Below, one piece after another: positions 31,625-42,800 of a DNA stretch of 64,000 bases. A model generated the notes under the pieces. It did no database searches and was not told where the DNA came from. It was given only the letters and a program-made list of their open reading frames with translations. Source of the stretch: Caldilineaceae bacterium (GTDB lineage: Bacteria > Chloroflexota > Anaerolineae > Caldilineales > Caldilineaceae); assembly GCA_022842065.1 (NCBI GenBank), contig JALHQH010000054.1, forward strand, positions 1-64,000, given 5' to 3'. A program made the translations under genes and the position numbers. The stretch's first letter is position 1, and the number at the start of each line of letters is the position of its first letter.

Positions 31625-32623
31625 TTATGTGTAACGAATCCGCGGATCCAAAATCGCCAGGAAAATATCGGCCAACAAGTTGCCGAAGACAACCAGCGCC
31701 GCCGTCACCAACAGCGCGCCACCAGAGAGATAGATATCCTGTGAGCGCAGCGCCGTCAACAAGATTGGCCCCAGCGTTGGCAAGCCCAGCACAATCGCTG
31801 CTTCCAATTCGCCTTGAATCATGTAGGGCAGGACGGTGCCTTGATAGCCAATGATGGGATGCAAGGCATTGGGCACGGCATGGCGATTCATTACCTTGCG
31901 CTCTTCCAACCCTTTGGCACGCGCGGTGGTGACATATTGGGCATTCATCACGTCGAGCAGGTTGCCACGCATGACGCGCATATTACGCGCCACGCCCCCC
32001 AAGCCGGCAATCACGATCACCGGCCAGATATGTTTCATCAGATCGACAAATTTGGCCCACGACCAATCAGCCACCGCATATTCTGGTGAATAAAAAGAGG
32101 TGACATGCTGTTGATCAAAGACGAAGACCAACATATACATGATCACCAGCGCAATAAAAAAGCGCGGGATCGCGGTAAAGATAAAGGCAATAAAGCTCAA
32201 AATATTATCCGCCCAGCCATATTGACGGGGCGCAACATAGATCCCGGCCGCTAACCCGATCACAGTCGATGTTATATGCGCCAACAAGGCCAACATCAAC
32301 GTTTTGGGCAGCCGATCCAGGATAATCTCACCGGCATCGCGGCGATAGGCAAAGGAGTAGCCAAATTTGCCCTCGGTGACGATCCCTTTGATCCAGCTGA
32401 AAAACTGGATGTAAACCGGCTGATCCAACCCATATTGTTGACGGAGCAACTGGGTCATCTCTTCGGCCCGTTCTTCGGTCAGATTGGCCGTTTGAATCAA
32501 AAATTGTTTGTAGGTGCTGGCAAAATCACCCGGTGGCAATTGGATCACAAAAAATGAGGTGGCCGCAATCGCGATAATCAAAAAGAAGGAGATAATCAAG
32601 CGCCGTACAATGAAGTTGAACAT
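31625..32623 (-). CDS. Opp/Dpp-type ABC permease (B-type)
   Basis: A 332-residue inner-membrane permease with a single N-terminal helix (FIVRRLIISFFLIIAIAATSFFVIQ), the conserved QLPPGDF segment of B-type permeases, and five further helices. The EAA loop is in RGNLLDVMNAQYVTTARAKGLEERKVMNRHAVPNALHP. It forms a heterodimer with the C-type permease. Confidence 0.88.
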   Translation of the reverse strand: MFNFIVRRLIISFFLIIAIAATSFFVIQLPPGDFASTYKQFLIQTANLTEERAEEMTQLLRQQYGLDQPVYIQFFSWIKGIVTEGKFGYSFAYRRDAGEIILDRLPKTLMLALLAHITSTVIGLAAGIYVAPRQYGWADNILSFIAFIFTAIPRFFIALVIMYMLVFVFDQQHVTSFYSPEYAVADWSWAKFVDLMKHIWPVIVIAGLGGVARNMRVMRGNLLDVMNAQYVTTARAKGLEERKVMNRHAVPNALHPIIGYQGTVLPYMIQGELEAAIVLGLPTLGPILLTALRSQDIYLSGGALLVTAALVVFGNLLADIFLAILDPRIRYT

Positions 32624-32643
32624 GGCATGGACCTTATTATTTC

Positions 32644-32692
32644 AATAATTAATGGAAAACAATTAATTATTAATTGTTTTCCATTAATTATT
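32644..32692. repeat. 49-nt AT-rich perfect palindrome between binding-protein and permease genes
   Basis: 24-bp arms (32644-32667 and 32669-32692) with a single central base. It follows the binding-protein gene start-to-end order on the minus strand, that is, just after the stop at 32701. A hairpin at this place could stabilise the upstream mRNA so that the binding protein is made in excess, as in other ABC operons. Confidence 0.75.
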
Positions 32693-32700
32693 ACCTAGCG

Positions 32701-34926
32701 TTATTCAGTCGCCGCGTAAACCGGCAAGGTCTCGGGGCGGACCTGCTGCTTGTGTTCTTCTGCTGGTGTCCAGAGGATTTCCGACATAATCGCGTCTTCA
32801 ACCCACTGGTACTGGCGGGGCGGCAGGCCACTGGGGATGTTCAGGAAGCGTTTAGCCACGGCCAAGCCCTTGCGCCCGACAATCGTGCCGATGGCATAGT
32901 TATGCGAGGTCCAAACGTAGTTCCAGTGATTGATCAGCTCTTTGCGCTCAGCTGGATCAGTTGAGGTGCAATAGGCGGTGATCGTATCGGCCAGATCCTG
33001 TTCCCAGTCGCGCAAGACACGGTCGCCTTCGCCCTTACGATTCCAGTTTGGGGTCAGGTTGGTCAGTGGCGCATAGTTGTTGCAGTTGGTAAAGATCAAC
33101 GAATTGGTATCATTGCGGCTGATCTTCATGTCCCATTCACCGTTGGAATTGTTTTCGGTGTGGGCCTGGCTGTTCAGCGGCCGTGAATTGATCTTGAGGC
33201 CAACCCCTTCGAGCATGATCACAATCTGATCACCGATTGCACGGCTCTCCGCTTGATCTTCCGAAGTGAAGAGGCTCAGCACAATGTCCTGGCCGGCACC
33301 TGGGCCATCGGCCGGGAAGTTACGGATGCCATTGCCATCGGTGTCTTCCAGACCTAACTCGTCGAGGAGGGCGTTCGAGCGATCGACATCAAAGGCATAG
33401 TAGACGACCGAGGCCGGATCAAATTCTGGGCTACCGGGGGCCATACCACCAGCCCACGCCCGCAAGAGCGGGCCACGGACCAGCGACTGCGCAATGCCGT
33501 CGCGATCCAACGCATGGCTGACGGCCTGACGGAAAGCATCTTCGCGGAAGAGGGCACGCACGGCAGTGTCGCGATCATCCTTGATGCCCAAGCCTTCAGC
33601 TTGATTGAGGGAGAGTTCAAAGGTCAGATCCTCAGGACCCCAGCTCATGCGGAATTCGGCATCGGGCTCGGCCGCGCGGCGGAGGGTGTCCACATACTCG
33701 CTAGAGGGGTTTTCAACATTGGTGTGGTCACAGCCACCGGCCAACGTACAGAGGGTGCGACCAACGCCGCTTGGGCCCTTCTGGTAGACTGCTTCGTCAA
33801 TGTAGGGCAGTTGATTGCCGGCTTCATCGACCATCCAGAAGTAGGGATTGCGGCGCATGATCAGCAGTTCGTCGGTCTTGTACTCAACCGGTACCCAAGG
33901 GCCCATGGTGGCAACCGGTAATTTGTCTGCCGGTAGGGCATCCTGGAAGGACTTGTAGTCCATCGTCGTGTCATACTTGGGATGGAGATCCTTCAGTTGG
34001 TGCGCCGGTGAGACGTTGAAATCACCCTCATCCATCACGTAGAAGAGGTGGAGTGGATTCGGCGTGGCAAAGGTCCAGCGGATGGTGTAATCATCGACCT
34101 TTTCCAGCACGGAAGGCTGACCGTCGAGGTTAAAGGCATCACCCTTGACACCGTTGCGCAAGACCTGGGGGTCATTGATCAGATCTTCCCAGGTGAAGAT
34201 GACATCGTCAGCCGTGAAAGGCATGCCATCCGACCACTTCGCCCCTTCGATCAGGTTCATGGTCAGTTGCAAGCCATCTTCGCTCCATTCCCAGCTCTTG
34301 GCCAGGTTGGGGAAGGGTTCGAGATCTTGATCAGAGCGCCACAGCGGGCCGGTCTTGACCAGCGCTTGGTAGTTGAAGGTCATCGCTTCAATCCCAAACC
34401 AACCGGAGGTAACACCCGCGCCATTATTCCAGCCGGCGGTCGGGCAGGCCGAGAAGTCACGCCAGACATCGCCATAAGTCCCAATGCCGTCGGGCATGGC
34501 ACTGGTGAGGACGACTTTGGGTTCAGCCGGCAGCCGTTCGGCGACGGGCGGCAGGTCGCCCGCATCAACCAACGCTGTCACCCATTCCGGCTCGTGGTAT
34601 TCCGGCAGCGCCTTATAGGTAACGATCTGGTCAATGGACATCTTCTCGACATCTGCGCCGCCCAGGTCCAACTCCGGTGGCAGTGGATAAGGGATGGCAT
34701 CCGCCGGCATTTCGCCATAAGCGCCCGCCGTGGTGGCGGCTGCTTCTTCGGCTGGGGCGGCTTCAGCTGCGGCTTCATCAGCGGCTTCTTCGGTGGGAGC
34801 AGCGGCTTCTTCGGCGGGTGCAGCAGCTTCTTCGGCAGGCGCAGCAGCGGGTTGTCCACCGCCACAGGCTGCCACTATCAGAAGCAACGCAACCAGCGAG
34901 AATATCGCTAACAATCTGGTTCGCAT
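32701..34926 (-). CDS. ABC transporter substrate-binding lipoprotein (SBP_bac_5 family)
   Basis: A 741-residue lipoprotein: signal MRTRLLAIFSLVALLLIVAAC with Cys21 as the lipidated residue, then a long Ala/Glu/Pro-rich linker (about residues 22-75), then the family-5 binding domain. Landmarks are NLAKSWEWSEDGLQLTMNLIEGAKWSDGMPFTADDVIFTWE, FRQAVSHALDRDGIAQSLVRG and the lobe-closing region near the C-terminus. GGAGGAAAC precedes the ATG at 34926. At 741 residues it is longer than typical OppA (about 540). The ligand may be peptide or oligosaccharide. Confidence 0.88.
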   Translation of the reverse strand: MRTRLLAIFSLVALLLIVAACGGGQPAAAPAEEAAAPAEEAAAPTEEAADEAAAEAAPAEEAAATTAGAYGEMPADAIPYPLPPELDLGGADVEKMSIDQIVTYKALPEYHEPEWVTALVDAGDLPPVAERLPAEPKVVLTSAMPDGIGTYGDVWRDFSACPTAGWNNGAGVTSGWFGIEAMTFNYQALVKTGPLWRSDQDLEPFPNLAKSWEWSEDGLQLTMNLIEGAKWSDGMPFTADDVIFTWEDLINDPQVLRNGVKGDAFNLDGQPSVLEKVDDYTIRWTFATPNPLHLFYVMDEGDFNVSPAHQLKDLHPKYDTTMDYKSFQDALPADKLPVATMGPWVPVEYKTDELLIMRRNPYFWMVDEAGNQLPYIDEAVYQKGPSGVGRTLCTLAGGCDHTNVENPSSEYVDTLRRAAEPDAEFRMSWGPEDLTFELSLNQAEGLGIKDDRDTAVRALFREDAFRQAVSHALDRDGIAQSLVRGPLLRAWAGGMAPGSPEFDPASVVYYAFDVDRSNALLDELGLEDTDGNGIRNFPADGPGAGQDIVLSLFTSEDQAESRAIGDQIVIMLEGVGLKINSRPLNSQAHTENNSNGEWDMKISRNDTNSLIFTNCNNYAPLTNLTPNWNRKGEGDRVLRDWEQDLADTITAYCTSTDPAERKELINHWNYVWTSHNYAIGTIVGRKGLAVAKRFLNIPSGLPPRQYQWVEDAIMSEILWTPAEEHKQQVRPETLPVYAATE

Positions 34927-35019
34927 GTTTCCTCCATTGAATATAACTGTAAAAGACAAAAAGGAGAGTAATTTATTTCTGAAACGGGGAAAAGGATTGC
35001 CCCGTGCCATTCATGTAAG

Positions 35020-35751
35020 TTACAACAACCCGGCCGCACGCAGCTGTTCTTCCAGGGCCTTGACACGGGTTTCGGCTTGTTCGGCCCGGGTTTCGGCTTG
35101 CTCTGCCCGCTGTTCCACTTCGTCAATTTCTAGTAATGCTTCCAACGCCCGCTGTTCGGCTTGCTCCAAACGCTGACTTAATTCAACAAAGGAGAGGAAG
35201 CGACTGCCGTCAGGATTATAGAGTTCCAGTTCCAGCCCTGCCAGTACAAAGCGAATGCCAAGACGCGGGCTGTGCCAATTGTTCATGGCGGCAATTTCGA
35301 CTAATGCGCCTTGCTCATTGCGCAACCAGCCTAGCAGACGACCACGCGCCGGGTCATAGAGATAATACTCTTCTACGCCGTATTGGTCATAAAAAGTAAA
35401 CTTTTCAGCCATTTCCTGTTTACGGTTACCCGGCGAGAGAATTTCAAAGACCACTTGCGGGGCAATGCCACCTTCCAACCATTGTAGGTAAGAACCACGC
35501 TTCCCTTTCGGCCGCCCCAATGCAACCATCACATCCGGTGCCATCCGAATTGTGTTGTCGCCTTCCACCGGATACCAAAGCAGATCACCGGCCACAAAGA
35601 CCTGTGGATCATCGGCAAACAAAGTTTCCAAATTACCCGCAATGGTGGTCAACAGATGAAACTGTTCGGTGTTGTTTGCCATCGGCAACCCATCACGCTC
35701 CGGATAAGTAATGGTTGACTTGGCGGGATTAAGTAAATTTGTTTTGGTCAT
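35020..35751 (-). CDS. Uma2-family (DUF820) nuclease-fold protein with coiled-coil tail
   Basis: A 243-residue protein of the Uma2 family, restriction-endonuclease-like fold. The putative metal site is seen in MAPDVMVALGRPKGKR (Asp) and PQVVFEILSPGNRKQEM (Glu), followed by YDQYGVEEYYLYDP. Residues about 190-238 are a heptad-like coiled coil with repeats of AEQAETR. Function in vivo is unknown; related proteins are abundant in cyanobacteria and Chloroflexota. Start at 35751 (MTKTNLLNP) is preferred to an upstream one in the spacer. It sits inside ABC operon 1, between the D-type ATPase and the binding protein. Confidence 0.8.
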   Translation of the reverse strand: MTKTNLLNPAKSTITYPERDGLPMANNTEQFHLLTTIAGNLETLFADDPQVFVAGDLLWYPVEGDNTIRMAPDVMVALGRPKGKRGSYLQWLEGGIAPQVVFEILSPGNRKQEMAEKFTFYDQYGVEEYYLYDPARGRLLGWLRNEQGALVEIAAMNNWHSPRLGIRFVLAGLELELYNPDGSRFLSFVELSQRLEQAEQRALEALLEIDEVEQRAEQAETRAEQAETRVKALEEQLRAAGLL

Positions 35752-35837
35752 AGCGATTTTGGGTCCTGAGTCGCGTAGTCGTATCGTCGCGTAGTCACTT
35801 GGTCTGTCGCGCAAGAGTACGCAACCGCACGACTCAC

Positions 35838-36896
<1,059 letters not shown>

Positions 36897-37435
36897 CGCT
36901 CACTCTTGGTGTACTATCGTGCGATTGCTTTGAAAATGGTATTTTGACTTCAGTTACCAGCCCACAAAGCTACTGTTTTCAAACAGTGCACATTTTATTT
37001 TGATGTACCATGTACATCGCTCGGCCAGCAAACGACTGATGGCCCTGATCCGCTAGGCGCGAAGGTAGTACTTGGATCATCTACAAATTACCTCTTGCGC
37101 TAAGGAAGCAGGAGTAGACTGTATACACGCGCATTAGGGCTGCACAGGCGATGCTGTGTTGTTTATGTGTTGGACAATGGTAAGGGCAACTCATTTGACG
37201 CAGGGTGTTTTCGTACAAATGAGGGAGTGCAATTAGTTTACCGCATACGATTGCAGGCTGTCAACTTTGGGGAATGGGTAACTGGGGGTGAGAGTAAGGT
37301 GGGGGGGTAAATCAGTAGATAAGTAGATCAGTAAATCAGTACATCGGTACAGCTTCATCTGTTACTTATCTACCGATTTACTGATCTACCGATTTACCGA
37401 TTTACCGATTTACCTATCTACTTCCCCACCTCCCC
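36897..37435. other. 539-bp gap upstream of ABC operon 1, with a hairpin and short tandem repeats
   Basis: Near 37323-37337 and 37375-37389, GTAGATCAGTAAATC and its exact reverse complement form a hairpin; then CGATTTAC repeats three times at about 37390-37413. The remaining AT-rich stretch (36900-37300) should contain the operon promoter, but I cannot point to convincing boxes. No gene is seen. Confidence 0.5.
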
Positions 37436-38701
37436 CTAAATATCCAGACTATCGTTAATCTCACGCTGGTAGGCGTCCAGCTCTTCGTTGAGTACTTCGT
37501 CCAAGGTGACCAGGCGGCCGGCGACGCCGGATTCGAGCATGGAGTAGGAGACGGCGACGGAACGGGTGCCTTGGTAGAGATCGACTTCAACGGGGCGTTT
37601 GCCTTGGATACCCAAGCCGAAGTCGGCATACTCGACGGCGATTAGCTTACGGTCGGTATACTCAAACGGAAATTCGTAGCGCCAGAGGCGGTCGCCGCCA
37701 AAGAGCGCGGCGGTGGCCTCATCCAGATGGAAATCGGGCACCAGGTCGAGGACGCGGCCATCATCCAGCGTTTCGTGGCCGCGGCGATGGAGCACGAGAT
37801 GCCCGCCACTGCGGTCGTTGGGCATATCCATGGAGCCGAGCGAGCCGTGGATTTCGCGACACCAGATGCCTTTGCCGTGACCGGCGTGGTTCTCAATGTA
37901 TTGCCCCACCGCGCCACTGGCAAAGTTGACCGTGGCATAGGTGGCATCTTCGGCAGTTGCTTCAAAATCGGCCGGCATCGCACGCTGGAACTTGGCATAG
38001 ATCGGGTTGGGTGCCGACTGTGGGGTTTCACCGGCCCCGGCGGGGTTGTGACGGATCTTTTCGTAGAGCCGCGTCTGGGCGTAAATACTTTCAATCGGCC
38101 CCATGAAATATTCCATAATGTCGGCAAAGTGGACACCCACATCGAGCAGCACGCCGCTCTGGTCCTTCTGGTGGCGCCAGACCGAGATCAACATCATGTT
38201 GCCCATTGCGCCGACGGTATTGTGGATCATAAAACGGGGTGTGCCGATGATGCCCGCATCGAGCAATGCCTTGGCCAGCCGGTTGACCGGGTCGCGGCGA
38301 TAGTTCTCGGCCACGCTCATCACCAACCCCTTGTCGGCGGCGGCCTTGCGCATAATGTTGGAGGCCTTGACTGTGAGGCCAACCGGCTTTTCGCACATGG
38401 CGTGCAACCCGTGATGGATCGCCTGGGTCACGAGTGAATGGTGAAAGCGGGGCGTCGTCGTGATATCCACCGCCTGCACGCCCAGCGCGGTCAATTCCTC
38501 CATCTTGGCGACCACGGTGGGTCGCGTGCCGAAGTGCTCCACGGCTTGGTCGGCCAGCGACTCGGCATTATCGGTGACGGGGTCACAGGCCCCGACTAAT
38601 TCGAAGGGGGAGAGGCCGGCGCGGAAAAGTTCGGCCAGCCCATACATGTGACGGTGGCCCATCCCACCACAGCCGACGATGGCTAAGGGAATTTTGGACA
38701 T
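37436..38701 (-). CDS. Gfo/Idh/MocA-family oxidoreductase
   Basis: A 421-residue NAD(P)-dependent sugar or inositol oxidoreductase. The dinucleotide fold starts IPLAIVGCGGMGHRHMYGLAEL; the family motif HAMCEKPVGLTVKASN (EKP) and the second domain follow (AENYRRDPVNRLAKALLDAGIIGTPRFMIH, and DVGVHFADIMEYFMG with the catalytic Asp/His). AAGGAA precedes the ATG. It is followed after 33 bp upstream by a second family member, so they are probably co-transcribed. Substrate unknown. Confidence 0.88.
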   Translation of the reverse strand: MSKIPLAIVGCGGMGHRHMYGLAELFRAGLSPFELVGACDPVTDNAESLADQAVEHFGTRPTVVAKMEELTALGVQAVDITTTPRFHHSLVTQAIHHGLHAMCEKPVGLTVKASNIMRKAAADKGLVMSVAENYRRDPVNRLAKALLDAGIIGTPRFMIHNTVGAMGNMMLISVWRHQKDQSGVLLDVGVHFADIMEYFMGPIESIYAQTRLYEKIRHNPAGAGETPQSAPNPIYAKFQRAMPADFEATAEDATYATVNFASGAVGQYIENHAGHGKGIWCREIHGSLGSMDMPNDRSGGHLVLHRRGHETLDDGRVLDLVPDFHLDEATAALFGGDRLWRYEFPFEYTDRKLIAVEYADFGLGIQGKRPVEVDLYQGTRSVAVSYSMLESGVAGRLVTLDEVLNEELDAYQREINDSLDI

Positions 38702-38734
38702 TGGTTCCTTCTTTCTTTGATAAATATATTTTGG

Positions 38735-39730
38735 TTAAGCCCCACCCGTCGCCCGCAACAAGGTCTCCTGCACCAGCAACTCGTGGGACAGTGGTCGATC
38801 CGGCGGTTGCTCGCCGCGCAAGGTGGCGACAAAGGCGGCCAACTCAGCCTCGTACATGTCCTGGCGCGACTGCGTGGGCAGTTGGATCATGTGGACGCCC
38901 TTTTCGTAGCCGCCGGCCCCTTCTTCCAGACACAGTCGCAAGACGCGCGCCGGTTCAAAGGGATCGACGATGATCGCGCTGCCACGACTGCCATAGACCT
39001 CAAAGCGGCGGGCCATGGGCCGCGGCTCCATCGCCGAGATATCGACAAAGGCAATACCCCGTTCAAATTCAAAGACGCCCAAGGTGTTGTCGTGGAAAGC
39101 AGGCACAACGCCGGTGTCATTGCGCAAGACGGCGCTTACCCTCGTCGGTCGCCCTTGCAGCCAGACAACTTGATCGAGCATGTGGCCACCCAAATCATAG
39201 AAGATGCCGCCATGATGAACGCTAATCACTTCCCGTTGTTCCACCGTCAGATTGGTGGACATATGGGCGCGCACCGAGTAAATGTCGCCCAATACGCCCC
39301 CTTTGACCCACTCGGCGATTTGGCGAAAGCCGTGATGGTAGCGGAACATGTAGCCCATCTGGATCAGCAACCCTTGGGCTTCGGCCATTGCGATCACCTG
39401 TTGCCACTGCGCCCAATTGTCACCGGCCGGCTTGTCATACCAGACATGTTTGCCCGCGGCGACAATCGCTTCGGTGTGGTTGAGACTCTCACTGTTCCAG
39501 CCTTCTGATGCCACGGCGACAATCGTGGGATCGTCCAGCAATTCCCCCGCGTGAGTAAACCAAACGGCATCTCGAAAGGCCGAATCAGACTGGTGCAACT
39601 CGCGACGGCGCTCGGGGTCTGGCTCATAGACGCCGACCACCTCGACATTGGGGTTTTTAACCATTGCCAGATATTTGCCCTCGGCATGGCCGTGGCGTGT
39701 ACCATATTGGGCCATACGAATTTTGGTCAT
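38735..39730 (-). CDS. Gfo/Idh/MocA-family oxidoreductase
   Basis: A 331-residue enzyme of the same superfamily, start IRMAQYGTRHGHAEGKYLAMV, where the usual GxGxxG is replaced by YGTRHGHA. The EKP motif is changed to WYDKPAGDNW; HHGGIFYDLGGHMLDQVVWL supplies the catalytic region. It is upstream of the 421-residue paralogue on the same strand. Its cofactor loop is less standard, and its catalytic Lys (K in DKP) is kept. Confidence 0.82.
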   Translation of the reverse strand: MTKIRMAQYGTRHGHAEGKYLAMVKNPNVEVVGVYEPDPERRRELHQSDSAFRDAVWFTHAGELLDDPTIVAVASEGWNSESLNHTEAIVAAGKHVWYDKPAGDNWAQWQQVIAMAEAQGLLIQMGYMFRYHHGFRQIAEWVKGGVLGDIYSVRAHMSTNLTVEQREVISVHHGGIFYDLGGHMLDQVVWLQGRPTRVSAVLRNDTGVVPAFHDNTLGVFEFERGIAFVDISAMEPRPMARRFEVYGSRGSAIIVDPFEPARVLRLCLEEGAGGYEKGVHMIQLPTQSRQDMYEAELAAFVATLRGEQPPDRPLSHELLVQETLLRATGGA

Positions 39731-39768
39731 ACGTCTTCTCGTTTCCTCTTTGGTTTTGTGTGTGATCG

Positions 39769-39840
39769 TTCCACGCTCTGCGTGGAATGAAAATTAGGGC
39801 GCTCTGCGCCCGATGTTGTGCCCACGCTCAGCGTGGGCAC
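39769..39840. repeat. Three small hairpins after putA
   Basis: TTCCACGCTCTGCGTGGAA (39769-39787), GGGCGCTCTGCGCCC (39797-39811) and a third, GTGCCCACGC/GCGTGGGCAC (39818-39840), stand in a row just downstream of the putA stop on the minus strand. They could end or protect the putA transcript. Confidence 0.55.
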
Positions 39841-39845
39841 AAGTC

Positions 39846-42800
39846 TTACTGTAACAAATTGCCATAGCGATGCATCGTTTGGGAGATCGCCTGCTCGCGC
39901 AAATACCAGCGTAACTCCAGGCGGCCATTGGCGACGACCGGGGCGTCGATCACCGCGACGTTGCTCGCATGGGCAGCCTGTAACAATGGTGGGGAGAGGG
40001 GGGTGACGGTGCGCAAGCGATCATAGGCCTGGGTGGCGGTCAAACGCGCGGCCAAGCCGGCCTCATCTTCTTCGATCACAAAAAGATTGTTTTCCTCAGC
40101 CAACCAGGCCCATTCGACTAGCACCGCGGGGGCCAGGCTAACGGTGAGCGTCTGCCCAGTGGTACGCACCGCCAGCAAAACCTGTGCCACCGCCAGTGGG
40201 TCGGCCCCTGTTGCAATGCGCAAGAGCAGCCCGCGACAAGGTCGATAGCGCAGAATATTCGCTTCCCCTAAAACTTGGCTGGGATCATGCTCCTGGCTAA
40301 AATGGCTCTGCCACGCCCAACGATAGCTGCCGGCGGCGGTGGCCAAACGCTGTTTTGCGCCGGTATCGTCAACCATTGCGCCACAGCGCGCCAACAGGAG
40401 CACTAACGCTGGGGAGAGTTCACTCTGCTGGGGGGGCTGATCAACCTGCTGCCATTGCATCAACTGTAAAACGTAGTTAGGTCCACCCGCTTTGGCCCCC
40501 GGCCCGACCGTCGAACCCTTCCAGCCGCCAAAGGGCTGCCGCTGCACAATCGCCCCGGTAATGTGGCGGTTGATATAGGCGTTACCGATCTGTACGCGCT
40601 CCTTCCAATAAGTGATCTCGCGGTCATCCAGGCTGTGGATGCCACCGGTCAAACCAAAGGGCACCGCGTTGGCCAGCGCAATCGCCTCGTCCAGGGTCGT
40701 CGCACGCATGAGTCCCAGCACCGGTCCAAAACACTCGATCTGGTGGAAGAAGGAACCAGGTTGGACGCCAAGTTTGATCCCCGGCGACCAAAGTTGGGGA
40801 TTCGCTGCCGACGGTTGTGGTTCCAGTAACCACTCTTCCCCTTCATCGAGTGTGGTGAGCGCACGTTGCAACTTGTCGCTGGGCGGCTGGGTAAGCGGCG
40901 TGATCAGCGCCGCGGGGTTCCAGGCCGCATCAACCCGCAAACTGGCCGCAGCATCGCGCAACTGACGGCGGAAGGCCGGGTCGTCGTAGACTTCGGCTTC
41001 ACAGATCGCCAGACTCGCCGCCGAACATTTCTGGCCGTTGTGCCCAAAGGCGGAGCGCACCAGATCCTTGATCGCCTGATCCTGGTCGGCCAGGGCGGTG
41101 ATGATCAGGCTGTTCTTGCCACTGGTTTCGGCAAAAAGGCGCAGCGTTGGCTTCCAGCCCAGGAAGAGGCGGGCCGTCTCAATGCTGCCGGTCAAAATCA
41201 CCGCGGCGACACGTTCATCGGTGACCAGGGCCTGACCGACTTCATTATCAGGACAAGGCAAAAATTGTAGCACCCCCTGGGGAATGCCCGCCGTCCAGAG
41301 TGCTTGGGCCAATTGCCAACCGACCAGCACCGCTTCGGGGGCCGGCTTGAGGATCACACTGTTACCCGCCATCAGCGCAGCCAGCACCCCACCCGCTGGA
41401 ATCGCCAGCGGGAAGTTCCACGGTGGGGTCACGACGACCACCCCCAAGCCCGTGCCCTGACAATCGGCCAACTTAGCTTGGTCATCCAGCGCATGGGCAT
41501 AGTAGCGCGCAAAGTCAACCGCCTCGGAGACTTCCGCATCAGCCTCAAGCACGGTCTTGGCGGTGTCGAGGATCATCGCACCGATCAGTTCGCCACGTTG
41601 GCGCGCCAATGCGGCGGCGACCGCCAGTAAGAGCCGTTTGCGTTCAGCCACCGAGCTTGCCTGCCACGTCACCTGCGCCGCAACCGCCACCTGCAACGCC
41701 TGATCAACCTGCTGGGCATCGGCCTCGCTATAGTGATAGGCGATCTGTCCAGGTCGTGACGGATCATGGCCTTCACCCTGGCTTACACCTGCGACCAGTG
41801 TGTCGCCGATTTGTAAAGGAATCGGATCAATCACACGTTCACGCCAGGCGGCAAAAATTGCTTTGGCCCAGGCAACATTGGCCGGCAGCGAAAAATCGGT
41901 ATCCGCGGTGTTGGCAAACGGTTGGTCCAACCCCGCCCCTTGCTCGGTGCGCCGATCTTGGGTGCGCCGGGGCTGATCGCTGACTGTCTCGATTTGGGTA
42001 CAGGCGGCGAGAAACCGATCACGCTGACGATTCCAGGCGGGTGTACCTGGTTCCAGCCCAAAGAGATCGTGGAGAAAGTTTTCGGGCGCAGTATTTTCAT
42101 CCAAGCGGCGAACGAGATAAGCAATCGCGCTGTGGAAATCTTCGGCCTTGACGACGGGGGCGTAAAGGAGCAGCCCGTCGGCTGCCTGTTGCACGGCGCG
42201 CGCCTGGTGATTCGCCATGCCTTCCAACATCTCGAACTCGATCCCGTCCTTCACGCCGCGTTCATCACGCAGCAGCAGCGCATAAGCCACATCAAAGAGG
42301 TTGTGGCTGGCGACGCCAAGGTTGACGGCGTGAATGCGCGCGGGTTGACAGCCATAGGCAACCATCCGTTTAAAGTTAGCATCGACATCAAGTTTGCGGT
42401 TGTAAGGGGCCTGCTCCCAGCCATGTAAGGCCGCTTCGACGCGTTCCATTGCCAGGTTGGCCCCTTTGACAATGCGCACTTTGATCGGCGCACCACCACG
42501 GTTTACGCGATCCAGTGCCCAATCGGTCAACTGGCGCTGGGCCAAATGCGCATCGGGCAGATAAGCTTGCAACACAATGCCGGCGCGCAGCCGCATAAAC
42601 TCGGTTTCATCGAGCACTTGGCAGAAGGCGGCCATCGTCAAATGCAGATCGCGATATTCCTCCATATCCAGGTTGATAAACTTGGGGCTTGTGCGCCCAT
42701 CCGGTTGACTGTAAAGATGGGCCAACGCCTGACGGTAAAGCGCGCTCAGCCGTTCTTTGACGAGATCAACGGTGGCGTCAAAGGCAACCAGATTGATCTG

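Noticed and set aside
34730..35176. 148-residue plus-strand frame, Ala/Ser-rich
   Set aside because: It is antisense to the Ala/Glu-rich linker of the binding protein and to the coiled coil of the Uma2 protein.
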